Under the pieces are notes generated by a model. It saw nothing but the letters and a program-made list of their open reading frames with translations. It was not told where the DNA came from and made no database searches. A stretch of 34,335 bases of DNA from contig JAAPAO010000201.1 in the NCBI GenBank assembly GCA_013115145.1, positions 1 to 34,335 of the forward strand. Direction: 5' to 3'. Within the stretch, counting starts at the first letter, position 1. Each line of letters opens with the position of its first letter. Positions 11,401-20,000 of the stretch are shown piece by piece. Position numbers and translations under genes: made by a program. The DNA comes from Perkinsus chesapeaki. Lineage: Eukaryota; Perkinsozoa; Perkinsida; Perkinsidae.

Positions 11401-13025
11401 CACGCGAGAGACTCGAGTCGGATCGAGCTCACCAAGCTGAAGAGTAACTGCCCTCGTTAGGGCACCCTGAGCCATATCCAAATACAAATTATCCATTGCT
11501 TCGGCGGCTTAGGCAGATCATTCGCGGGGAGCTGTTGGCGGTTGAAGAGGAGGAAAGGAAACTACGCCGGGAAGCAATCGAGAGCGTGGTTCAAACACAC
11601 ATGTCAACAGCAAGCCAAATTGTGGACTACATGGATACAGGATCTGGCTCGAGCCGGTGAGGTCTTCATTCTGGCCGAAGTCTTTCTGCCCATAGGCTCC
11701 CACCTGTCTTCGATGCTTCAATTACCGAAGCTGAACGACACAAGCTCTTGGAAGAGCACGAGCTGCGCAGAGCGGAAATTGAAAACAGAATATCTGATAA
11801 TCGTGAAGCGCAGAAGCATGCCCTGCAGCAAAGACTAGCGGCACGACGGAAGAGACTGGAGAACAAGAAGGAGCAGATCTTACAGGACGCTGGAACTAGG
11901 AGTCGCATCAATGTAACTCGGCAGCAGCGATTCGGCTCCACCATACACTTCGAGAAAAGCGCACTCCGGACCCAATTGTGGTTTACTGGGCTCTTCAGGC
12001 ACACTTGCACAGAGCAATAGGGGCGTTGGGTGCGCACCGACGGCTTGATAAGTCACACGCTGAAGAGATGGAGGAAATGGCTAACAGGCACAGAGCAAGA
12101 GAAGAAGAGGTAACCAGCAGACTCGAAGAAGAAGCTCGCAGAGAGAAGGAGGCAATAGAAGCACGGTACAAAGCACAGATGGAGGAGCTTGAGGCCAAGC
12201 TGAGGAAGGCTTTGAGGAAGGTAACCAGACTGCTTGAAGCAGGCTCGCTGTAGTGGCTCCTTGTTTTTTCGATTTGTTTTCTGTTGATCTTGTTGTGCTA
12301 TCGTCCGTATTATCTAGGTCTCCCGAGGTCCTCCTTATGGGAAATATATCATTTTGGTCGTCGCATGTGTAATTTCTATGCGTCTTCCCGTAATGTTCGT
12401 TTACGAGCTTATTCCAGGCTGGTAATCCTCGAGATACGGTCAGAGTGGCCCCGGAGGAAATGGCGGCAGTGAGGGAAGACCATCAGAAGGCGATGACGGC
12501 AGCAGCGCAAGAGGTGAGGGAGCCCGGTTGGCAAATACTCGGGATGGGAGTGGATCAGCTGGAGGAAGAGAAGAGAGTGCAAGAGCTTATTATGCAAAAG
12601 AAGATCGCAGAGAGAGAGGCACGAATAAAGAAGTCGAAGGAGAGAGTGAAGAAGAAACATAGACAAGAGCAGGTATATCGAAAGAGCTCAAGGTTTTTAC
12701 ATTGAACCTGGTACAGGTTCTTGCGGAACTATCGTACGAGCAGAGCAAGCTGCAGAAATCTTCTGGGGGTCGCGGCCAGGCGAACGTCGCACAGCTTGTC
12801 AGCAGCCTTAACAAAGTTAACGCTTTGATGCGGATACTGAACACGGACTCAGTAATGGATCCGCCCTTCCTCATCCACCTTTTCCTGTTGTAGGAGGAGT
12901 CAGTATCACAGACGGCGCGACGTTTCACAACAGTTGATCCGGCGATGATGCCGACCAGTCCAAGGTCGAGCAGACCAGATCCACCAAGTGCGCCTCCTTT
13001 CGTGGAGCCAGCTCGAGCCGTGTGA
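2219..13025 (+). CDS. Large type I membrane protein: Ig-like repeats, FN3-like module, transmembrane span, long coiled-coil cytoplasmic tail
   Basis: Multi-exon gene with a rough product size of 2,800-3,000 residues. The order is: possible signal peptide (residues 1-25), about 11 Ig-like repeats with a D-x-[YFH]-G-N signature (2588-7286), an FN3-like module (7504-7860), one membrane helix (7927-7986), then a Glu/Lys/Arg-rich coiled coil to the stop at 13023-13025. Introns fixed by reading frame include 2438-2485, 3171-3222, 3824-3863, 5484-5531, 8028-8123, 10159-10213, 12673-12716 and 12852-12893. Several other junctions are unresolved, notably at 2620-2860, 3280-3420, 6550-7060 and around 8200. 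The start at 2219 is the in-frame ATG nearest the hydrophobic stretch; 2159 is also in frame. I do not know a named family with this whole layout. It could in principle be two genes, with a break near 8030-8200, but intron 8028-8123 joins the halves in frame. Confidence 0.75.
2486..7290 (+). other. Extracellular array of about 11 Ig-like (filamin/Big-like) repeats
   Basis: The hallmark D-x-x-G-N turn occurs at 2588 (DENGM), 3247 (DIHGN), 3767 (DAHGN), 4275 (DTYGN), 4668 (DQYNN), 5313 (DSFGN), 5673 (DRYGN), 6088 (DQYGN), 6473 (DPHEN), 6893 (DQFGN) and 7272 (DSFGN). Each is preceded by alternating hydrophobic beta-strand residues (for example LRLVVKLQ) and usually, some 25-40 residues earlier, by a segment like GPPAKL or GPARTF. 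This is the pattern of tandem immunoglobulin-fold repeats of the filamin or bacterial Big type. Signatures are spaced 360-660 bp apart including introns, so each repeat is about 100-130 residues. Repeats 1 and 9 have degenerate signatures. The role is probably extended adhesive or spacer ectodomain; ligand unknown. Confidence 0.8.
7504..7860 (+). other. FN3-like membrane-proximal module
   Basis: Begins DLTPPELSVSRGNIASTSVE and contains EAGFVLCTAL and, later, LRITGLTPETTYVVLCYAGD. The L-x-P-x-T-x-Y pattern followed by an aromatic/Cys strand is typical of the F-G region of fibronectin type III folds. A Cys pair (VLC...VLC) may form a disulfide. It lies directly before the membrane span, a common position for such modules in cell-surface receptors. 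Confidence 0.6.
7927..7986 (+). other. Single transmembrane helix of the Ig-repeat protein
   Basis: Encodes WLGISIPLVAVLLVVAFLIF, about 20 hydrophobic residues. It follows a Cys-containing acidic stretch (EGEYFCSPNCAT) and is followed at once by a basic stop-transfer sequence (RQKQK). With the N-terminal Ig repeats outside, this predicts type I topology with the coiled coil in the cytoplasm. It is the only convincing membrane span in the readable exons. Confidence 0.85.
8028..8123 (+). other. Intron joining the ectodomain/TM part to the cytoplasmic part
   Basis: A GTGAGT donor follows FEKRE. The acceptor TTGTCAG leads in frame into RVLNVRNRILQGLLVDD. The 96-nt intron removes the stop that would otherwise end the protein at 8057. 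This is the main sequence evidence that the membrane and coiled-coil parts belong to one gene. The next junction, near 8190-8260, is not resolved. Confidence 0.6.
8124..12851 (+). other. Cytoplasmic coiled-coil region of the Ig-repeat protein
   Basis: Successive exons encode helical, highly charged sequence. Examples are EQILLQRLEELEQKLASYSE (8950-9080), AAERRDLQERLRQRAKARAA (9680-9745), LEELLAKHRAEVDALRGQIR (9825-9890), NRERLKARRERRE (10300-10340), EAQKHALQQRLAARRKRLEN (11805-11865) and EEEARREKEAIEARYKAQME (12125-12185). No catalytic or named domain is visible. Exons are split by introns mostly of 44-60 nt (for example 10159-10213, 12673-12716). The likely role is oligomerisation or cytoskeletal attachment beneath the membrane; that is inference from composition alone. 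Confidence 0.75.
12852..12893 (+). other. 42-nt last intron of the Ig-repeat gene
   Basis: A GTAATG donor and TTGTAG acceptor bound an intron of only 42 nt, in phase 0. It joins MRILNTDS to EESVSQTARRFTTVDPAMM. The last exon (12894-13025) ends in a Pro/Ser/Arg-rich tail (SPRSSRPDPPSAPP) and TGA at 13023-13025. Without splicing the frame stops at 12891-12893, inside the intron. Confidence 0.75.
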
Positions 13026-14280
13026 AACATCCACCAACGCGGCCATTGGAAGGGAAGTTCTTGAAGCTCCACAGCAGCTATTGCATGAACCAGGCTTTCA
13101 AGTGTGAATATTTCATGGGTTTCCTTTAGATTGCTGGTTTTGTTGAGAAAGATAGCAGCATTTGCGAGATACTAGCGTGTCCGACACGCCGTGTCGATAT
13201 CTGCTGAGTGGATCCACTGTCAGTGCCGGCACTGCTGTCACGACTTGACAGAAGCAATACCTCTTGTGCGGGGAACCTGATAGCAGGAGGGCTCATTCTA
13301 CATTCCAAGTTGCTACTCAGTGTCGGCAACACCATGATGGTCCATTTATGGGGCTAGTTCAAGGACGAACGTGTTGTGATTCATTGATATGTGGGAACAA
13401 ACTCGGAGACCTCCTCGTGGTGTTCCTGGAAACGCATATCGAGTCAGACTTTTTTCTAGTACTATGGGGGGTTTTTTGATTATCTCCATCCATGTTGTCT
13501 AATATAAGTTCTGATGATGTAAAGTATAGTTTCATCAGTAAAAGTTTGAGGAGATAGTCTATGGAAGCGTCACAGAGTTGATGATAACATAGAACTTCTG
13601 TGACAACCACTCAAACCTCCATACATCTGGAATAGCGTTGGTTGATAATGAATCCACATTGTGGATTCCACAAGGAAGGAGTTGAATGAATCACATCGAA
13701 TATAGACTCAACCTGTATTTTTGAACATTCAGGCAACCGCTCTGGATGCCATTGTTCCTAGCTACCATCAAAATGATGCAATCACGTCCCGCCTACCATA
13801 CTATATAAATGAATGTAGCCAAGACACAGTGCAGTTGGGAGACAATAAGGAGGTGCATAAACTTTAAGTCACGTCCATTGAACTTCGTCTAGGACGCGCA
13901 TTACGGCACGGAGAGTCACGGCATGAGATACATAATTGCAGTTCTCCGTGAGGAGGTCCCTCGCAGGTCCCGATCCATTCCTAAGTAGTCACAAATATTG
14001 TGTGGTGCACTGCATAGACTTCCCCGTGACGGAAATTTACTGACTCAACTCGAGTTTCTTGCTGACAAAAGTATGTCTCCTGTGCTGGTAGCACGGCATA
14101 CCTCGAGAAGCGTATGAGTGGCAGAAAATGGTTGGCCTCATATCATATGAAGTTGAGAATAGTTATCTTATCCTTACACACGCTGATACAAAAACGAGCG
14201 ATGGATAACAGCAACTTGCCAGATTTATGCATATCGTTATAGGACAGCTCATCGCAAGTAGCCTTGTGTTCGCACCAAAA
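13026..14280. other. Intergenic stretch, no supported gene
   Basis: About 1.25 kb downstream of the Ig-repeat gene. Open frames are short, overlap on both strands (for example plus 13264-13479 against minus 13126-13335 and 13359-13610) and show no domain signal. It contains the palindrome at 13650-13668 and a split inverted repeat near 13567-13605 (GTCACAGA/TCTGTGAC). It should hold the 3' UTR of the upstream gene and the 3' UTR of the small gene at 14281-14448. Confidence 0.5.
13650..13668. repeat. 19-nt palindrome with 9-bp arms and a 1-nt centre
   Basis: GAATCCACA, a single T, then TGTGGATTC: perfect 9-bp inverted arms. It could be a binding site for a dimeric protein or a hairpin tip. 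No neighbouring gene start makes its role clear. Confidence 0.6.
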
Positions 14281-14448
14281 TTAGTTTGGCACACACCCTT
14301 TTATGCAGCCCAACGCAACGGGGCTAACGCATTCACAAGATTGACCTGGCGGACACTCCTTGCAGTCGGGGAAAATAGCAGGAAAGCCGTTGACCAACTG
14401 TAGCAGGCAAATGATGAAGGTTATGACCAGAGATATAGCGCGATTCAT
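14281..14448 (-). CDS. Small secreted cysteine-rich peptide (55 residues)
   Basis: The frame begins MNRAISLVITFIICLLQL, a textbook signal peptide with an Asn/Arg start and hydrophobic core, cleaved probably after VNG. The mature part, about 34 residues, has six cysteines: KECPPGQSCECV contributes three, and the rest lie in PDCKE, LGCIK and GCVPN. The spacing is C-x2-C-x5-C-x-C-x7-C-x3-C. The frame remains open upstream to an ATG at 14595, but that would bury the signal peptide, so the internal ATG at 14446-14448 is preferred. The CPPGQSCECVSP stretch resembles small disulfide-knotted or protease-inhibitor-like modules, but no family can be named. No intron. It stands alone in a 3.2-kb gap. 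The function is not known; candidates are secreted effector, inhibitor or signalling peptide. Confidence 0.6.
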   Translation of the reverse strand: MNRAISLVITFIICLLQLVNGFPAIFPDCKECPPGQSCECVSPVALGCIKGCVPN

Positions 14449-16240
14449 TGTTAAGCTGGCAGAAGAGGAGTGTTGTACGTGGCGAAGCTGATGGCGAGCT
14501 ACCATGAGAGACCACAGGGAATGTGACGCTCGATGTTCCATTTCCACCTCACACGCGTCTCCCTTAACACCATCTGCCCGAGAGTGCACTGCCAATACAG
14601 TATTGAATGTTCGGATGCGCTAGGATCCCGATATCAGAGCAGTCTCCTAATTCATGTAATGGCAGTTCACTTAGCTCCCTATCGGCCACTTATCTGCAAG
14701 TGCCAGGGACTCGGCTGTGTTAAGCCGGTTGCTGATTATTGGGGGAAACGCGTCACAGGGACCCTCAATGCTGAGGCTGGCACTTAGGCTTTGTACCATG
14801 TACCATATATTGTGACTTTGCATGTATGCTGCATGTGATACTTGGAGTGTTGCTTACCCAGAACCAGGCAGCGGAAACGACAATGCGCTGTGCCCACCGA
14901 CATCGTGTCGGTGCCATAACGGTGCTCTCTCCCGAAATATCAATTTTGGCCAGCGTCACGCCTCAGCTCAACGGTACAATCGATTCTCGATCCTTTGATG
15001 AGGATCCTTGCGGATGAGGTCTGTGCGGGCCTACAGTTTGCGCCAGCAATAACCTCTAGTTGGGGTGAACGGCTCTCCCCGCACACTAGCACCACACAGA
15101 ACAGCGCCCTCCGCACCAAGGTCGCCTGAAGGCTTCTAGGCCGTCATTTCCCCCTATTAATTTATTTACATGATGCAGCATCATTGATGCTGCAATAGCG
15201 ACATTACAACTATTACAAGATCACTTTAGCATCAGGTAATTCCTAACTTAGAGAGCACTCACATATGGGTTGATCTATCGCTTTATCGTCGAGGCAACAT
15301 ATGATATGTGTATGCGTGCAAGTTCGGTCGCCCGTAAGTCATGGGCGCCATAATAGATTATTGTTTAGAAAGCTTCAGACCAACTACAAGCTAACAGTTT
15401 TCCTCCACTCGAACCAAAGTATCGAGCTGACAAACAAATATACCGCATATTAGAGCAGTAACTGTGCTATCGCCCGAAACACTTTCCTGCCCAACCTTCG
15501 CTAAACGAGGAAACTAGGTGGCAGCACGTTAAAGAAATGTCTGCGAAAGTGTCAGAAGGGTACGGCTGATAACTGGTCAATAAAGTAGTCTCACTGAAGA
15601 GATCGTGATACTTTGAAGTACCCCGAACAATCCGCTCATACCTAATGCGTTATCCTTTGCTCAGCACGCATGTACAAATATGTGACGCCATCGGTGACAC
15701 GGCGCACAACAGTATAACAGTAATAGGCTATTACTAATACCAGAGCGAGAACATCGGAAACCATGTATCGCTCTTTAGGATCTGAGTGATTAGTGGGAAA
15801 GAGCGGATAACGCCATACTGATGGTAGTAGCATTGCTACAGTACCAAGGCGCGCCATGGGCAGATGGGGCGTGCGCGGAAAACAACTAAAGTGCGCATCT
15901 TCATTGGCGCGCGCCAAGAAAATAATTTTTTATATTCGAATGAAGTTGCCGGCTTTGTCCAACTGTTTGTTCTCGCTACGCTGCATGAGCAGGGCGGGGG
16001 TAATATAGCAGGTCTTGTTGTAAACTCAATGATTGTACACAACGATTTAGTTATTTGTCGCTTTGCCTGGGGTTGTTCCTTTGAGGATAATAATGCCGGA
16101 TGGAACGAACTTGCATCTCGCTGCACGTGTTTTCCCACCTTCAGAAGGAACCTGAGTCTGTTGACTTGTCAATTGATAATGAGACCGGTCAATGCCATGA
16201 AGATCCAAGTGGCTAAAGTGGAGGTTTAGTCCAATCGAAC
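14449..16240. other. Intergenic stretch upstream of HYDIN, no supported gene
   Basis: About 1.8 kb between the small Cys-rich gene (-) and HYDIN (+). Several frames of 60-120 codons exist on both strands at 14826-15017, 15642-15917, 15836-16138 and 15864-16229. They overlap one another and carry no recognisable domain. It includes the 21-nt palindrome at 15174-15194. The HYDIN promoter, 5' UTR and possibly a short first exon must lie in the right part of this region. Confidence 0.45.
15174..15194. repeat. 21-nt palindrome with 10-bp arms and a 1-nt centre
   Basis: TGCAGCATCA, a single T, then TGATGCTGCA: perfect 10-bp inverted arms. It lies in non-coding DNA about 1 kb before the HYDIN start. 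Same odd-centred form as the palindrome at 13650-13668, with a different sequence. Confidence 0.6.
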
Positions 16241-17028
16241 ATGTTCGCTTGTCAGTCGCTTCCTCTTTCGTTTCTTATGATAATATCTGAAATCCCCGAA
16301 GTCTCCCATTTCTCCACTGAAAGTCCCAATTCACCACGACGGCATCGCCGCGAATCTAAGCTGTCTGATATCCGTATCGTTCGACACCTCGATATTGCTT
16401 CGCATTCTCTCTATAGAGAGTCAGAGGTCCCACTGGATGAACCGTTATTCGAGCCCAGTCCACCTGTCATCAGGGTAGCTGCCCGTCACGGCTTAATACC
16501 TTCTTTCATCCATTTGCTCAGTTTACGCACTACCATGGCATGGACAAGCTTAGTGTAACCCTGTCATTGCGGAACAAAGATACCGTCTCCAGGCGAGTAC
16601 AGGTCCTTCCGCCGCAAGTAGAGCATTTCACAGTACGACAAACGGCGTTGCTACACGGTGGAGCGCTGCTCTCAGGTAACGCGCAAGACAGGGAAGGACC
16701 GATATGACCTAGTGGCCCCCGGCATGGAGGTTTCTTTTCTAATTAAGTTCCATCCTAGTGCGCGAGCTGACTACTGTCATGATCTTGAAGTTGTCACGGA
16801 GAGGGAGGTGTTTGCGGTGCCGATACGTGCATTTGCAGGAGTACCGAAGCTGGACGTTCCCAGACGGATTGATTTTGGAAAAGTCAGTTGCTTGCTCGTC
16901 TGCGCGGAGTTAAGGCCGTCAATAGGTTCCCGTGAAGTACGGAGAATCGCGGGTTGCCTATGTACGTAACGTCGGTGATGTAGCCGCGCAGTATTCAGTT
17001 CACTGTACGAGCGAGCACATGCTGCAAG
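16241..17028 (+). other. HYDIN: HYDIN exons 1-4: N-terminus and first ASH domain
   Basis: Exon 1 (to 16474) encodes RIVRHLDIASHSLYRESEVP followed by LDEPLFEPSPPVIR, matching the conserved HYDIN N-terminal region. Exon 2 (16522-16632) gives the strand LSVTLSLRNKDTVSRRVQV. Exon 3 (16676-16882) gives APGMEVSFLIKFHPSARADY and VVTEREVFAVPIRA, then DFGK. Exon 4 (16926-17028) gives VPVKYGESRVAYVRNVGDVA. The three introns between them are 47, 43 and 43 nt and keep frame. The first residues before RESKLSD are not conserved, so the true initiator is not fixed. Confidence 0.85.
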
Positions 17029-20000
17029 GTGGGCTATCATGGCAAACGAGGATATCGTAGCTCTTATGATTAAGAAATGAACTATAGTGGCTTTTATATG
17101 GTATACGAGGTATCTCGACCTATGTGTACTATTGCCTTGCAAAGATATAGATCGCTAATCATATAAGTACAACCAAATATGTGATAAGTCCGGATAAGTG
17201 AGCGCGACGTACTTATGCGACTTACTAAGGCATAATACAGCGTGAACCCCTCAACATTGAAATAGAGAGTTACATGACCTGCCGCTGGTTACTGAGTGTG
17301 ATAACCTAAAGCTTGGTAGCACAACACTATAATACGTAATTGATAGGCATGTCTAAGTCGATGGTCGGACGACAATAAATATTGGTATTGATGGAAGATG
17401 ATATGTCCTCTCTTATTAATTCGTGTACCTTTGCCGTACCAGTGTTTTATCATTATATTGCAGCTCCATATCATACTTATCAGGTTCTATTGACGATGCT
17501 GTTTATTGCATATCGGGGGCAACTGGTCTGCTAGAGGCAGGTCAGGGTGCTCAGATAGAGCTAGCTTTCAAGCCCATGACACTCGAGCACTACTTTCGAA
17601 CTGTTACCATACGGTGGGTTCTACGTAGTGCTAATCGTAGGATATCCAACAGCAGGTACTTCAATCCCGGTGAGACGAACCTGTCCTTGCCTGGAGATGT
17701 CCAACATCATAGCGGTACTCGAACAGCCACCATTGAATGTGAAGGTCGGGGAGTGACCGCAGATATCAGATTTAGTGCGAGAAACCTACAAATGGATAAA
17801 ACTTACATCGCTCTGAGTAACACTCTTGGTGAGGCTTTATACGACTAGCTGGAATAATGAAAGCATATCAGCGTAACACTACGGCAACATTGTGTCACTT
17901 GGCCTCAGCTACAAGATAGCAACAGCCGTCTGAACATTCGTTGCTTTCTTATCAAACAATGAAGCTTTGGCCAGTCGTTGAATTCACAGATGCCACACTT
18001 CTGTGGGTCTGCTTGACAGTAAAGCAAGTTTGATATGCTCGACGCTGCATCGTTCGTCATACGTAGTTGATGGTGCCAAAAGTTGGTCTTGATAAGGTAC
18101 CCGTAAGAGCTTTATCATAACCAACAATTCGGACGTCATCGTGGAACTATCCTGGCGAGCATTCTCGAGTGATGCCATGGACGCAGAGGAGAAGGAAAAA
18201 TTACTTGTCCAGCTGGGCCGAGAGCAAGCAGAGGAGCAGCTTTACACACTCACACTCTGCAGCACTGCAGAAGGCCAACAAGGTACGAAGCTGACGCCCG
18301 GTCGATTAGCGACGAATCCGACCGTTAGGGTATTCCTCCACGATGACGCAGGACGACTTTCCACCGGCCATTCGTAACATCATAGACAACATTACGGACT
18401 TTGGGACAGAGGAGTTCGCCGGTCGACTGAGTCCGAGTGTTAGCAGCAGCACAGGCAGCGAGAGCGAGGCGGGCTCGGAGGCGATGAAACACTCTCGTAT
18501 GGAGAGCTTAGCCATGCGAGCGTTGGATACGAAGTGAGCCGTTACGTTCGGAGTTAGGTGGACTTGTGGTTGAAAGATACCAGAACATCAGCAGGCAGAT
18601 AGCCGCGGATCCGCTCTATTTTTACGATGATGCTTTCACGATCGAGCCGGTTATCACCACCATTTATCCGGGAGCTTCGAGGACGATAACGGTGGGTTTT
18701 CCGCGGATGTCGCTTGCGTGCACTTCTCCGCGGCTTTAGGTTACCTTTAGTCCCTCAGCGGCACTTCGCTACAGTTGTCTTGCTTACTGTAGCATCGTCG
18801 GTTGTGTGGAGCGGATACCTATCACGTTGAATGGCGTCGGTATCGGGCCCAAGGCGGCCTTCTCTTATGATGACCTCGACGTTGGCCAGGTGGCTTGGCT
18901 TTGATGTTGATTCCTACCGGATTAAACCCCTCTATTAGGTCTATGTTGAATCCGAACACCAGTACGAAGTCACTCTCTACAACCAAGGAGAGATAGCCGC
19001 CCATTTCGAGCTTATGCCCAACAATTCCATATTCGGTTCCAGGTGAGCTTGTCAGAAAAGGAAGTATCTTTCGTACGCTCTCTGTGTGAATCGAATTGTG
19101 TCTCGCTCATGGACCATATTTCCCTTATTCATTACTCCCCTCGTGGTCTTCCGGTCTGTACTAGATTCCGTCTTTAGGTTTACCTTTGAGCCAAACATTG
19201 GAGAAATGCCAGTCGGGGAGAGTGTTAAAATAGTCGGTAACTTTACGCCGAAGGAGATCGGCGAATTCCACGAGGTATCGGAATATCATATCCCTGCCTC
19301 AATCTTCCTGCAAATGGTTCTCAGGTCTTCCACTGGCAACTTGCTGGATCTTTGACGACCCTTCCGATTGTGTTCAAGGGACAGAGCATCGCCCCCAGCT
19401 TCACCTTCGACGTCGATTCCATCGATTTCGGCTTGGTCTCGGTCGGTTTCTTGAACACTAAGGGCATCATCTTAACAAACACGTAAGGAATATGGGGATA
19501 GAATGGCATTAAGTTCATTAAGGACTTATGGACTTCAGTCCATAAAGTTGAATCACGACCTTCAGCTTTGTGCGAGCAGGCTCCCGCACAGATCGAAAAA
19601 AGCTTTATCTCCTCGTCTTTGAAAGTGGCGCCAGAAACCCGCTCTGTATGACAGGTCAGCCCCGCCCAACTCGGTGGAGGCTGCGAACGTAGAAATTGTT
19701 TATGTATCTTTTAGCTCATAGTATGTTATATGAATATCGGTAGTTCAGTTATTTAGGCTGCAGACTCTGGCATCTTAGTTGGTATTAAATCTTCCTGACC
19801 TGCTTGTAAGTCTTCCCTACTTGGGGAATGTAGTTCCCCGAATTCTGCCAGTTGGCTCACTAGGCCGGAGGTTTCCCTAGTATCCCTTTTCAGATCTGAT
19901 GTCGCTATTAGCTTTATCCTACGCGTCCCTGCCGATGGGCGTCTTGCGAAGAAGGAGTTCGATTTAGTACCTAGTCGCGGCTCATTACAGCCCAAAGCAA

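Noticed and set aside
15642-15917. 91-codon minus-strand frame with one hydrophobic stretch (VLALVLVIAYYCY)
   Set aside because: A single membrane-like stretch in a short lone frame is weak evidence. It overlaps other frames on both strands and no homology is recognised. It might be real but cannot be supported.
15864-16229. 121-codon plus-strand frame just before HYDIN
   Set aside because: It might be taken for an upstream HYDIN exon, but nothing in it resembles HYDIN and it overlaps a 100-codon minus-strand frame. HYDIN homology starts only at about 16350.
19753-19995. 80-codon minus-strand frame within HYDIN
   Set aside because: It lies partly in the 411-nt intron and partly antisense to a confirmed HYDIN exon. 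No domain signal.
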